A stretch of 64,000 nt of DNA from Bacteroidia bacterium (GTDB taxonomy: Bacteria > Bacteroidota > Bacteroidia > B-17B0 > Aurantibacillaceae): NCBI GenBank assembly GCA_026003255.1, contig BPGX01000002.1:310001-374000 (forward strand), written 5' to 3'. Below the pieces are notes generated by a model. It was not told the origin of the DNA, searched no databases, and saw only the letters and a list, made by a program, of their open reading frames with translations. The translations under genes were made by a program, and so were the position numbers. Below, one piece after another: positions 8,684 through 17,945 of the stretch; the stretch's first letter is position 1, and the number at the start of each line of letters is the position of its first letter.

Positions 8684-10414
8684 TTATTTTTCATTTTTTT
8701 CTATATATGCTATTCGTAAATCATAATACCGCATTGGGTTCATATAAAAATCTTTGATTTTATTATGATATAATCGATAAGAGGCCTCGTACCACAATAC
8801 AATCATAGGCGCGTCATCTAATAAAATTTGTTCGGCCTGCATAAAATATTTATAGGCAGAATCTTTATTTACCGCATCCCTACCCTTTTCGTAGTATTCA
8901 TCAAAGATTGGATTGATATATCTTTGGGTATTGGGAAAATAAACTTTATTAGTATCCAGAGTTACGTGCTTCCCATAAAAAATACTTAAAAAATTTTCAG
9001 GACTTGGGAAATCAGCCACCCATCCTTGCCTGAAGAAATGACCTTTGTTTTTTTGCTCCAAACGAAACTTAATGTCCAATGGCAAACTTTCAAAAATTAC
9101 ATTAATGTTCAGATTTTCTTTTAATTGTCTCTGAAGCTCGTTAATTGCTGCCTGCGTTTTTGAAAAACCTTTATTGGTATAAATAGTTACAGTGGGGAAT
9201 CCTTGTCCATTAGGATATCCTGCTTTGGCGAGGAGTTCTTTGGCTTTTTGAATATTAAAATCATATCCTTTTAATTGTGTTATGTCATAATCTTTGAACG
9301 CCGGAGGAGTAATTCCATAAATGCCCGGCAAGGCCTGTCCGTTAAACGCCTTTTCAATGATTTTATTTCTATCTAATGCATAATTCACCGCATTTCTCAC
9401 TTTTATATTATCAAAAGGAGGAAGATGAGTATTAATGAGAACATATTGCACAAACATTTGGGAAGTCATATCTATAATATATTCTGGCGGTACTTTCTGG
9501 AAAGAATTAATATGTTGCTCTACTACTCTCTTTGCCGCATTATTAGGAACATCATTTACCACATCTACCTGATGATTCAGAAACGCGATAATAGCGTCTT
9601 CAGTGCTTTCAAAATAACGAATCACAATAGTGTCAATATAGGGTAAAGCATAACCTTCTTTATCTACTGCATAATAATGGGGATTTTTAACCAAAACCAA
9701 TTGTTGTTCGTTTGAGGAAGTTTTATCAATACGATAGGGACCTGCCCCAAAGTCCAATTTATCTTTATATTTTTCGTACCCTTCTTTTGGAATAATAGCG
9801 GCAATCGGTGTAGCTAGCAATTGTAAAAAACTATGATAATTGGGATATTGAAGATCTATGGAGAAGGTATAATCATCTATTATTTTCAAACCTTTGATTT
9901 CAGGTTTTTTGTCTCCCTCTTTATAGCGCTGCATGGCTTCATTAAATTCCTTCGCTCCTACTATTCTATCGCTACAAATTGTATAAAAGTGAAAATTATC
10001 CTCGCTTTCACGACACAATTTTTCAAATGTAAACTTAACATCCGCTGTAGTAATTTCTCTACCTTTTCCTCCATCAAAGCAAGCATCATCCTGAAATCTT
10101 ACACCTTTACGTAAATAAAATGTTATATGTTTTCCATCTGGAGAAACTTCCCATTTTTCAGCCAGTGCCGGAATTAAATCCAATGTTTTTGCATTTAAAC
10201 GAATAAGTGGTTCATATATCTGATTGCATATCAAGGCCTCTTCAATCCGTGTTAACTTTTGTGGGAATAACGATAGTGGTTTAGCAATTTCTGCAATAAC
10301 TATTTTACCACCAGATTTTGAAGATATTGGTCGTGTATCTTTTTCTTCCTTTTTTCCACATGAATAGAACAAGGTGGATACTATCAATACACTGAACAAT
10401 AGTAATCTAACCAT
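8684..10414 (-). CDS. ABC-type oligopeptide-binding lipoprotein (SBP_bac_5)
   Basis: A 576-residue solute-binding protein of the OppA/DppA family. The signal peptide ends in TLFYSC (lipidated Cys19). Family features are [20 protein letters not shown], a QDDACFDGG variant of the usual entry loop, [14 protein letters not shown] and the C-terminal [19 protein letters not shown]. It should capture peptides in the periplasm for an ABC importer. No permease genes lie nearby; a fused peptide-type ATPase is encoded about 21 kb away (31883). It follows the PHP-like gene by two bases and precedes the J-domain gene by eight, so all are likely one transcript. Confidence 0.9.
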   Translation of the reverse strand: MVRLLLFSVLIVSTLFYSCGKKEEKDTRPISSKSGGKIVIAEIAKPLSLFPQKLTRIEEALICNQIYEPLIRLNAKTLDLIPALAEKWEVSPDGKHITFYLRKGVRFQDDACFDGGKGREITTADVKFTFEKLCRESEDNFHFYTICSDRIVGAKEFNEAMQRYKEGDKKPEIKGLKIIDDYTFSIDLQYPNYHSFLQLLATPIAAIIPKEGYEKYKDKLDFGAGPYRIDKTSSNEQQLVLVKNPHYYAVDKEGYALPYIDTIVIRYFESTEDAIIAFLNHQVDVVNDVPNNAAKRVVEQHINSFQKVPPEYIIDMTSQMFVQYVLINTHLPPFDNIKVRNAVNYALDRNKIIEKAFNGQALPGIYGITPPAFKDYDITQLKGYDFNIQKAKELLAKAGYPNGQGFPTVTIYTNKGFSKTQAAINELQRQLKENLNINVIFESLPLDIKFRLEQKNKGHFFRQGWVADFPSPENFLSIFYGKHVTLDTNKVYFPNTQRYINPIFDEYYEKGRDAVNKDSAYKYFMQAEQILLDDAPMIVLWYEASYRLYHNKIKDFYMNPMRYYDLRIAYIEKNEK

Positions 10415-10416
10415 AA

Positions 10417-11820
10417 TTAATTGTTTTTAATTATTTTTTCAAGATATAAAACTTGTTGATCTTTTTCAATCAATACAAAATAAATTCCAGAATTAAAATC
10501 CTGCAAATTAATAACTTCATTATTGTTTATCATTTGCTTTTCAATCAATACTCGTCCAGATATATCCAATAGTTTAATTTTACAATCTTTATCAGGATAA
10601 GAAACATTTAAAATATCCTGCGCTGGATTGGGAAAAACAAGTCCATTAAAATTGTAATTTATTAAAGCAACCGATGCAAATGGGTCCTTGGTATACCATA
10701 TCGGTGAAGTTACAATTCTTTGTCCATCCTGTTGAATGATTTCTATAAAATAATATTTTTGAATATTGTTGGTCAAATTCGTATCAACAAAAGTAAGCAC
10801 ATTTGTGTTCTTTGCAGTAACTATTACTGAAGATAATACCCCACTTCCGGAAATTCCTGACCATATTTTAATACTATCTGCCGTTTCACCATCTTCGTCA
10901 TTATGAATAACAGAAATAGTTGGATTTATTGAAGCCGTTACAATGTTCCCCACAATTTCGGTACCATTAATTTTAAAATCAATTTTAGCATTCCAATCAT
11001 CACTGCCATAAAAATGCATATTTTTCATGGCATTAAAAAAATCGTTGGTTGTAAGAGATGGTGCAAGTATCACTAATCTTCCCGCATTATTTCTACCAAA
11101 CGTTGTATAATGATTGTCATGGTCATATCCCGCACCTACTTTATATCCCTTTGAGAGCATAATTCTGTAATACATTAAGTAATCACCAGAAGGATAATCG
11201 GAATACGAAGTATTGGTACTGAAAGCCAATCCACTTCTAAACGGCACTCCCACAATCGCAGAATCATAAGTAGCATTATAAGGATTTGAAGTAAGATAAC
11301 CAAAATCATTATAACCAGGGTGCGCCAGATAACAAAAGGCATTCGGATTGTTTTTTACTTTTTTGAACAATGCATCATAATCCGATTTCGCCACATAAAT
11401 ATCATAATTACCCGCTTCCCAACCTAATAATTGATTTCCAAAACCATATACAATAATATGTCCATCAGAGGGATTAGTTGTTACCCCCCATTCCATACCC
11501 CACAAGCACAAAAAAACATTTTCCTGATTGGCTGCCAATGCTTCATTGTATCCCTGATGATATTCTGATTTCTGTAACCCTGCTGATGAATGATTATGCT
11601 CCGTAATACCAAGAAAATTAAAATTCTGCGATGCTTTGGCATACGCGTAACTACACGTTGGATTATTACAACCACTAGTTGTTGCATCTTTATTACCATC
11701 CGAATAAGCAGTATGCGCATGTAAATTCCCAAAGTAATAATTTAAACTTTGAGAAAATAAAATGTTTTTGCTTAAACCACTAATTAATACAACAAAGAAT
11801 AGGACTAATACACGACTCAT
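10417..11820 (-). CDS. Secreted PHP-like metallophosphoesterase with T9SS sorting domain
   Basis: A 467-residue secreted protein. The signal peptide ends near LFSQ, followed by a PHP-type metal-binding motif NLHAHTAYSDGN (His34, His36, Asp40) and GITEHNHSS, ENVFLCLWGMEWG and CYLAHPGYND further on, consistent with a PHP-like phosphoesterase. The last 80 residues are a type A T9SS sorting domain (VFPNPAQDILNVSY, then NSGIYFVLIEKDQQVLYLEK). The protein therefore probably crosses the outer membrane by type IX secretion. I chose ATG 11820 because the signal peptide starts there; an earlier in-frame ATG (11871) adds 17 unlikely residues and lies upstream of the promoter element. The substrate is unknown. 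Confidence 0.85.
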   Translation of the reverse strand: MSRVLVLFFVVLISGLSKNILFSQSLNYYFGNLHAHTAYSDGNKDATTSGCNNPTCSYAYAKASQNFNFLGITEHNHSSAGLQKSEYHQGYNEALAANQENVFLCLWGMEWGVTTNPSDGHIIVYGFGNQLLGWEAGNYDIYVAKSDYDALFKKVKNNPNAFCYLAHPGYNDFGYLTSNPYNATYDSAIVGVPFRSGLAFSTNTSYSDYPSGDYLMYYRIMLSKGYKVGAGYDHDNHYTTFGRNNAGRLVILAPSLTTNDFFNAMKNMHFYGSDDWNAKIDFKINGTEIVGNIVTASINPTISVIHNDEDGETADSIKIWSGISGSGVLSSVIVTAKNTNVLTFVDTNLTNNIQKYYFIEIIQQDGQRIVTSPIWYTKDPFASVALINYNFNGLVFPNPAQDILNVSYPDKDCKIKLLDISGRVLIEKQMINNNEVINLQDFNSGIYFVLIEKDQQVLYLEKIIKNN

Positions 11821-11844
11821 GAGAAAAATTTGAAATTTTATTTG

Positions 11845-11852
11845 CAAAATTA
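11845..11852 (-). promoter_or_regulatory. Bacteroidota -7 element (TAATTTTG) for the PHP-like operon
   Basis: An exact match to the Bacteroidota sigma-A -7 consensus TAnnTTTG, 24 bases upstream of the ATG at 11820. No good TTTG box at the -33 position is visible. Confidence 0.55.
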
Positions 11853-11939
11853 CAGAATAATATGTGCACATCCCAATAAATTAGACAAATTTAATATAAT
11901 AGCATACAAAATTATTTCTCATTTTTGCCTCAAAAAACT

Positions 11940-12533
11940 ATGTTTTCAGCTATCTTAAAAATTCACAGCATCAGCGTTACCATTTTCTTTTTGATTTATT
12001 TTATCAAAACACTTCTGTTACTTTCTAATGCTTATGAGAAGTTAGAAAGATTCAAATCCTACACAAAGATTTTAGAAATGATCATCAGTACATTATTTCT
12101 GATTACTGGAATATACTTAATCACACAGATTCCTGAAATAAAAACCATGCTAATTATTAAACTCATTTTTGTAGCCGCATCTATCCCGTTAGCCGTTGTT
12201 GCCTACAAGAAAAACAACAAAATCCTTGCTTTGTTTTCACTCATGTTTATCGTAGGTGCTTATGGTTTGGCCGAAATGAGTCGTGCCAAAAAAGCAGATG
12301 CATCCCTAACAGACGGAGAGTTGTTGTATGAAAAAACCTGTGCCGTATGCCATGGGAATGATGGAAAACTCGGCATGGCGGGCGCTTATGATTTGACCCA
12401 AACACAACTTACTAAAACGGAAATTGTAAATGTTATATTAAATGGTAAGGAGGCAATGCCAAAAGTACAAATGACTGAAGAACAAGCCAATGCTGTCGCA
12501 GAATATGTCTTGACTACAATTAAAAAACAATAA
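11940..12533 (+). CDS. SirB2-like membrane domain fused to cytochrome c
   Basis: A 197-residue protein in two parts. Residues 1-115 have four membrane helices resembling the SirB/SirB2 family (ILKIHSISVTIFFLIYFIK, LITGIYLI). Residues 122-197 form a small cytochrome c domain with the haem-binding motif CAVCH (Cys134, His138) and a likely Met ligand in KEAMPKVQM. The haem domain should face the periplasm. It may carry electrons to a terminal oxidase or another membrane redox enzyme. The ATG at 11940 was chosen over an in-frame TTG at 11925, since the -7-like TTTTG lies between them. HflX starts six bases after its stop. Confidence 0.82.
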   Translation: MFSAILKIHSISVTIFFLIYFIKTLLLLSNAYEKLERFKSYTKILEMIISTLFLITGIYLITQIPEIKTMLIIKLIFVAASIPLAVVAYKKNNKILALFSLMFIVGAYGLAEMSRAKKADASLTDGELLYEKTCAVCHGNDGKLGMAGAYDLTQTQLTKTEIVNVILNGKEAMPKVQMTEEQANAVAEYVLTTIKKQ

Positions 12534-12539
12534 TCCTTC

Positions 12540-13751
12540 ATGATTGAAAAGAAAACGTATTCTCATCAAGGTATATTAAAAGCGATATTAGTTGGAGTAG
12601 AATTAAAAGGACAGAAAACACCCCTACAAGAGTATTTAGATGAATTAAAGTTTTTGGCCACTACCTACAATGCTGAAACCATCAAGGTCTTTACTCAAAA
12701 ATTAGAAAAACCAGATCCTGCCACCTTTATTGGAAAAGGTAAAGCAGAAGAAATAAAAAAATTTATTGAAAATAATCCTGTTGATCTCATCATCTTTGAC
12801 GATGAGTTAAGTCCAGTTCAACAAAGAAATTTAGAAAAACTATTTCAGAAACGGGTGATGGATAGAACGTTATTGATTTTAGAAATTTTTGTTCAACGCG
12901 CCAAAACCTCGTATGCCAAAGCACAGGTTCAATTAGCACAATACGAATACTTACTTCCCAGATTAACAGGCATGTGGACACACTTAGAACGGCAAAGAGG
13001 TGGTACTGGAACAAGAGGCGGTGCAGGGGAAAAAGAAATCGAGACAGACCGAAGAATTATTAAAAACAAAATTGCACAACTCAAAAAACAATTGAAGGAG
13101 ATTGATAAACAAATGTACACCCAACGCAAGAACAGAAGTCAATTAGTAAGAGTGGCATTAGTGGGTTATACAAATGTTGGCAAATCTACTTTGATGAATC
13201 TTTTGAGTAAAAGCAATGTTTTTGTTGAAAACAAACTCTTTGCCACATTAGACACTACTACACGTAAAGTCATTTTAGACACTACACCTTTTCTACTCAG
13301 CGACACAGTTGGATTTATTCGCAAACTTCCACACCAATTGGTAGAAAGTTTCAAATCTACTTTAGACGAAGCCCGCGAAGCAGACATTCTTCTTCATGTA
13401 GTAGACATTTCGCACCCTAATTTTGAAGAACATATCAAAGTGGTTAATCAAACATTGCAAGAAATTGGGGCTGGTGATAAAATAACTATAATGGTTTTTA
13501 ATAAAATTGACCTTTACGAATTTCAATACCAACAATTTCTCAACACCAATTCATTGATTGAATCTGATCAAATGCTATCTCTTGAGGAACTCAAAAAAAG
13601 TTGGATGCAACATCATCACTCGCCAGCAGTGTTTATTAGTGCAGAAAAAAGAATTAATATACAAGAATTGAGAACTACTTTGAAAGAGAAGGTTGAAGAA
13701 CTTTATCATCAACGGTATCCGTATGTTTCTTCGTTTTTAGAATTAAAATAA
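12540..13751 (+). CDS. hflX: GTPase HflX
   Basis: A 403-residue ribosome-associated GTPase that splits or rescues stalled ribosomes. The N-terminal HflX domain includes PDPATFIGKGKAEEI and FDDELSPVQQRNLEK; the glycine-rich signature is RGGTGTRGGAGEKEIETDRR. The G domain has G1 GYTNVGKST (from Gly209), G3 DTVGF, G4 NKID and G5 SAEK. The length is normal. It is wedged between the cytochrome gene (six bases) and the symporter gene (four bases), so it is probably co-transcribed with them. Confidence 0.97.
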   Translation: MIEKKTYSHQGILKAILVGVELKGQKTPLQEYLDELKFLATTYNAETIKVFTQKLEKPDPATFIGKGKAEEIKKFIENNPVDLIIFDDELSPVQQRNLEKLFQKRVMDRTLLILEIFVQRAKTSYAKAQVQLAQYEYLLPRLTGMWTHLERQRGGTGTRGGAGEKEIETDRRIIKNKIAQLKKQLKEIDKQMYTQRKNRSQLVRVALVGYTNVGKSTLMNLLSKSNVFVENKLFATLDTTTRKVILDTTPFLLSDTVGFIRKLPHQLVESFKSTLDEAREADILLHVVDISHPNFEEHIKVVNQTLQEIGAGDKITIMVFNKIDLYEFQYQQFLNTNSLIESDQMLSLEELKKSWMQHHHSPAVFISAEKRINIQELRTTLKEKVEELYHQRYPYVSSFLELK

Positions 13752-13755
13752 AAAT

Positions 13756-15051
13756 ATGAATTTTTTTCGACAAAACAAACTAGTAACAGCTATCTTTTTA
13801 GCTCTGATATTAGGATGTGTCGTTGGTTATTTTATTAACCGATATTATACACAATTAGAAATTAATTTATTAGACAATATCTCAAATGAAACAACCAAAC
13901 GCATCATTCATGAAGATTTTAAATCATATAAAGAACAAGGTGCGTCCAGTTTTTCTTTGATGAGCGATATCTTTTTACGATTAATAAAAATGATTATTGC
14001 ACCACTTGTTTTATCAATATTAATCAGCGGTGTTGGAAAAATTGAAAACATTGCTACGCTTGGAAGAATAGGCGTTAAAACATTGATTTATTTTTATATA
14101 ATGACTCTAATTGCATTATTATTAGGACTAGCAAGTGTCAATTTTTTTCAGCCCGGCTACAAAATGCATTTAGAACCTCCTTCTGAACAAAAAGTTCAAA
14201 TTACCAAAAAAAGTTTTGATGCACACGAATTTATTACACACGTTATTCCAGATAGTATATTTAATGTTTTAGCAAAAAATGAAATCTTACCAATCGTTAT
14301 TTTTGCTATTCTATTTGGGATTGCAGCGGGTTCTACTTCAAAAGGTAAAATAATTTTTGAGTTTTCTGAAGCAGTAGCAGAAAGTATGTTTAAACTCACC
14401 CATTATGTAATGTATGTGGCGCCAATTGGGGTTTTTGGTTCTATTACCTCAGTAATCATTAAACAAGGTATTGATGTTTTGAAGGGATACCTTTATCTGA
14501 TTTTAATTTTCTATGCGACCTTATTGTTTTTTTGCTTTGTGATTTTATGGTTCGTCTGTTGGTTGTATAAAATTCCATTCGGAAAATTAATCCAAACATT
14601 GTACGAACCGATATTATTAGCATTCAGCACAGCCAGCTCAGAAGCAGCCATGCCATCCACTATGGAGGGATTAAAGAAATTTGGCATCAGTGAAAAAATT
14701 GTGGGATTTGTACTACCACTTGGTTATTCATTTAACTTAGATGGATCTATTACTTATATGACCTTTGCTACAGTATTTATTGCTCAATCGTATCATATTC
14801 CATTAAGTATCAGTGACCAAATTAATATGCTTTTGATATTGCTTTTATCCAGTAAAGGTATAGCAGGCGTTCCAAGAGCTTCATTAGTTATTATTGCAGG
14901 AATGTTATCCTATTTTAATATTCCTGTTGAAGGGTTAATGCTCTTGTTGGCAATAGACCAAATTTTAGATATGGGTAGAAGTGCGACCAATGTTATTGGA
15001 AACGCTGTTGCTTGTGCAGTTATTGAAAAATCTGAAAAGAGAAATGTCTAA
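13756..15051 (+). CDS. Dicarboxylate/amino acid:cation symporter (DAACS family)
   Basis: A 431-residue transporter of the glutamate/dicarboxylate:Na+ or H+ symporter family. The core motifs are present: AFSTASSEAAMPS in the first hairpin loop, LGYSFNLDGSITYM in helix 7, SSKGIAGVPRAS in the second hairpin loop and GRSATNVIGNAVA in helix 8. These positions bind substrate and cation. It lies four bases after hflX. Between about 40 and 65 the protein has a polar loop typical of several bacterial members. The exact substrate (glutamate, aspartate or C4-dicarboxylate) cannot be assigned. Confidence 0.94.
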   Translation: MNFFRQNKLVTAIFLALILGCVVGYFINRYYTQLEINLLDNISNETTKRIIHEDFKSYKEQGASSFSLMSDIFLRLIKMIIAPLVLSILISGVGKIENIATLGRIGVKTLIYFYIMTLIALLLGLASVNFFQPGYKMHLEPPSEQKVQITKKSFDAHEFITHVIPDSIFNVLAKNEILPIVIFAILFGIAAGSTSKGKIIFEFSEAVAESMFKLTHYVMYVAPIGVFGSITSVIIKQGIDVLKGYLYLILIFYATLLFFCFVILWFVCWLYKIPFGKLIQTLYEPILLAFSTASSEAAMPSTMEGLKKFGISEKIVGFVLPLGYSFNLDGSITYMTFATVFIAQSYHIPLSISDQINMLLILLLSSKGIAGVPRASLVIIAGMLSYFNIPVEGLMLLLAIDQILDMGRSATNVIGNAVACAVIEKSEKRNV

Positions 15052-15162
15052 AAATTTTTACATAAGTAACCAAAGTTCCATTGTTTCGTAAAAAAAGTGC
15101 CAATTTATCTAAAAAAACATTTATTTAATCTAAAAAATACTTTATAAATGGAAAATATTCTG

Positions 15163-15170
15163 TATTTTTG
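15163..15170 (+). promoter_or_regulatory. -7 element (TATTTTTG) for the MORN-repeat gene
   Basis: An exact TAnnTTTG match 13 bases before the ATG at 15184. It supports that start over the upstream in-frame ATG at 15148, which lies before the promoter element. Confidence 0.6.
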
Positions 15171-15183
15171 TAACTATAAAATT

Positions 15184-16077
15184 ATGAAAGGTATGAGTTC
15201 CATAGTGATTCTTATGATATGGGCGAGCAGTTTTGCTCAGTCGTATGAGTTTTATAATGGGGATACGATAAATAAAGTAGACCCTGAAGGAAAGAAACAA
15301 GGCAAGTGGATAATTTTTGGGAAACACAAGCCCGGTACCTGCTATCAAGAAGAACAAAAAGTAGAAGAAGGTAAATATATTGATAACAAAAAGAATGGGT
15401 TGTGGATTGAATACTATTGCAATGGAAACTTAAAAGGCAAAATTCAATATGTTAATGGAAGACCGGATGGTTACTGCATTATTTACCACGAAAATGGTAA
15501 GATTCAGGAAGAAGGGCAATGGAGTTCTAAACTTAATAGATGGGTAGGAAAATATAAATTGTATTATGATAATGGTCAGGTACAGCATGAATTTAATTTT
15601 AATCAAAATGGGAAAAGAGAAGGACCTGCTAAATACTACTATGAAAATGGACAATTGGCTATTGAAGGTAATTTCGTAAATGGACAAGAAACAGGGGTCT
15701 TTAAAGAGTATTATGAAAATGGGGATTTAAAAGCTGAAAAAACATTTAATAATGGTCAAGTAGATGTGGCCAGCATTAAAGAATATCAACCGAAAAAACC
15801 TGTAGAGCCCATTAAAGAAGAGGTCAAAAAAGCGCCTCCAGTATTGGCAAGTGCTGACGAAAAACCCAACGAAGCACAACAATCAAAAGGACCACTTATC
15901 TTAAACGGATTCCATACTTTGTATAACAAAAACAAACAAGTTTCAAAAGTGGGAGAATTTAAGAACAATCGTCTAATGAATGGGAAATGGTATATCTATG
16001 ATGAAAATGGTATTCTTATGAGAATTGCTGTTTACAAGGATGGTATTTATGTTGGGGATACTCAAGTGGACAATTAA
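15184..16077 (+). CDS. Secreted MORN-repeat-variant protein (YwqK family)
   Basis: A 297-residue exported protein with a signal peptide ending near ASSFAQ. It consists of repeated MORN-variant units of about 22-24 residues, for example GLWIEYYCNGNLKGKIQYVNG, KLYYDNGQVQHEFNF, KYYYENGQLAIEGNFVNGQ and KEYYENGDLKAEKTFNNGQ, then a proline/lysine-rich linker and a final unit. Such proteins are often named YwqK-type antitoxins, but there is no toxin partner here and the signal peptide argues for an envelope role. Its stop overlaps by three bases the stop of the convergent ispE. Confidence 0.8.
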   Translation: MKGMSSIVILMIWASSFAQSYEFYNGDTINKVDPEGKKQGKWIIFGKHKPGTCYQEEQKVEEGKYIDNKKNGLWIEYYCNGNLKGKIQYVNGRPDGYCIIYHENGKIQEEGQWSSKLNRWVGKYKLYYDNGQVQHEFNFNQNGKREGPAKYYYENGQLAIEGNFVNGQETGVFKEYYENGDLKAEKTFNNGQVDVASIKEYQPKKPVEPIKEEVKKAPPVLASADEKPNEAQQSKGPLILNGFHTLYNKNKQVSKVGEFKNNRLMNGKWYIYDENGILMRIAVYKDGIYVGDTQVDN

Positions 16078-16892
16078 AGTTTTTCTATAAAGTATTTTAG
16101 TTCTAAATTTTTTTCTATCAAGGGTTTCTCTTTGAAAATTCCATAAATAGCGCTTCCACTTCCTGACATACTGCCATAAAGTGCTCCGTAATCATACATT
16201 CTTTGTTTTAATTGGGAAAGTACGGGATATTTATTAAATATACTGTTCTCAAAATCATTCACTAAATAATATTTCCATTCTTCAATAGGTAATTGCAGTA
16301 TTCTTTGTAAATCCACTTCTCTATTTTGGGGCACAACATTCTGATAGGCCTCTTTTGTTGAAATTGGTATACCTGGAAATACAACGTAAATATAATAAGA
16401 TGATAAATCTAACTCAATTGGAGTAAGCACGTCGCCTTTTCCAGAAGCTATACAGGGCTTATTCTCCATAAAAAAAGCACAATCCGCCCCAAGTTTTGAA
16501 GCAATTTCCTTTAATTCCTCTTTAGTCAAATTTAATTTCAATAAATTATTACACGTCTGAAGAAAAAAAGCAGCGTTTGCACTTCCTCCCCCCAATCCTG
16601 CACCATAAGGAACTTGTTTGTAAAGATAAACCTTCAAGCCTGGTAAATTATTAAAACGATTAAGCAATAATTGATACGCCTTAAAAATAATGTTCTCCTG
16701 CAAAGGTATATTTAAGGATAAACCAAAATTGTATATTTCAATATTATTATTAATTGATTCATCAGGAATTATTTCAATGATGTCTTTCCATCCTATTGGA
16801 TAAAAAACCGTGCTTATATCGTGGTACCCATCTGATCTCTTATTGAGAACGTACAGTCCTAAATTTATTTTGGAATTTGAAAAAGTAATCAT
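16074..16892 (-). CDS. ispE: 4-diphosphocytidyl-2-C-methyl-D-erythritol kinase
   Basis: A 272-residue GHMP kinase of the non-mevalonate isoprenoid pathway, phosphorylating CDP-methylerythritol. The N-terminus has the family start NSKINLGLYVLNKRSDGYHD, the ATP loop is PYGAGLGGGSANAA, and the C-terminal GSMSGSGSAIYG motif is intact. I chose the ATG at 16892 because conserved sequence begins directly after it and the promoter element at 16899-16906 excludes the longer in-frame start at 16934. The gene is convergent with the MORN-repeat gene and divergent from the SPFH gene. Confidence 0.95.
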   Translation of the reverse strand: MITFSNSKINLGLYVLNKRSDGYHDISTVFYPIGWKDIIEIIPDESINNNIEIYNFGLSLNIPLQENIIFKAYQLLLNRFNNLPGLKVYLYKQVPYGAGLGGGSANAAFFLQTCNNLLKLNLTKEELKEIASKLGADCAFFMENKPCIASGKGDVLTPIELDLSSYYIYVVFPGIPISTKEAYQNVVPQNREVDLQRILQLPIEEWKYYLVNDFENSIFNKYPVLSQLKQRMYDYGALYGSMSGSGSAIYGIFKEKPLIEKNLELKYFIEKL

Positions 16893-16898
16893 AAGTGC

Positions 16899-16906
16899 CA
16901 AATATA
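16899..16906 (-). promoter_or_regulatory. -7 element (TATATTTG) for ispE
   Basis: An exact TAnnTTTG match only six bases from the ispE ATG. Transcription would begin at or almost at the start codon, giving a leaderless or nearly leaderless mRNA. Confidence 0.55.
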
Positions 16907-16943
16907 GGTAAAGAAAAAATTTACTTTCGTTCAAATTATTCCT

Positions 16944-16951
16944 TATCTTTG
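16944..16951 (+). promoter_or_regulatory. -7 element (TATCTTTG) for the SPFH gene
   Basis: An exact TAnnTTTG match 15 bases before the ATG at 16967, in the short divergent region shared with ispE. Confidence 0.55.
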
Positions 16952-16966
16952 TTCAAAAATAAAACT

Positions 16967-17909
16967 ATGTGGAGTATTTCAACCATTTTAATCATTGCCA
17001 TCATTTTGCTTATCTGGGATGGCTTCAAAGTCGTTCAACAAGGTAAAGTGGCTGTTCTCACCATTTTTGGTAAGTTTAGTAGAGTGTTACATCCCGGCCT
17101 AAACTTGAAAATTCCTTTTATTGAAAGGGTCTTTAAAGTGATTTCTATTCAAAACAGAAGCGTGGAATTAGGTTTTCAGGCCATTACATCCGACCAGGCA
17201 AATGTCAATTTTACCGCAATGCTCTTGTACACGGTGTTAGACCAAAGAGAAGAAACAATTAAAAAACGTTGCTTTCAAGTTCATTGATGAAAAGAGCTTT
17301 ATGCAAGCATTGGTGAGAAGTGTAGAAGGATCAGTACGTTCCTTTGTCGCCACTAAAAAGCAAGCAGAGATTTTGTCGTTGAGACGAGAAATTGTGGAAG
17401 CAGTGAAATTGCAATTGGATAAAACATTGGAAGAGTGGGGTTATCATTTGATTGATTTGCAAATTAATGATATTACCTTTGATGAAGAAGTGATGCGCAG
17501 TATGGCAAAAGTAGTAGCAAGTAACAACTTGAAATTAGCTGCGGAAAATGAAGGTCAGGCACTATTAATTACCAAAACAAAAGCTGCTGAAGCCGAAGGT
17601 AATGCTATTAAAATTGCTGCACAGGCCGAAAAAGAAGCCGCTCAAATGAGAGGACAGGGAATTGCCTTATTCAGACAGGAGGTGGCAAAAGGAATGGCAA
17701 TGGCCGCTCAGCAAATGGAAGAAGCAAAATTAGATGCATCACTCATCTTGTTTAGTATGTGGACGGAAGCCATAAAAAACTTTGCTGAACAAGGTAAAGG
17801 GAATGTCATCTTTTTAGATGGAAGTACCGATGGAATGGAAAAAACTTTGAAACAATTGATGGCCATATCCAACTTAAATTTAAATCCGAACGAAAGTAAT
17901 AAAAAATAA
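16967..17909 (+). CDS. SPFH/Band 7 membrane protein (interrupted by a +1 base)
   Basis: A stomatin/prohibitin-type protein that becomes a full-length 313-residue reading once one A is removed from the six-A run at 17261-17266. The first segment has an N-terminal membrane helix (SISTILIIAIILLIWDGF) and the start of the Band 7 domain (GKVAVLTIFGKFSRVLHPGL). It runs into a stop at 17285-17287. The second segment continues the same domain (SFMQALVRSVEGSVRSFVA) into the alanine/glutamate-rich coiled coil (TKAAEAEGNAIKIAAQAEKE). Corrected sequence across the junction reads REETIKNVAFKFIDEKSF, as expected for the family. Such proteins form membrane microdomain scaffolds. The insertion is probably a sequence error, but a true frameshift is not excluded. 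Confidence 0.82.
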
Positions 17910-17945
17910 TCATTTAAAAACTTCTGGGTTTTGAATAATTGAGCA

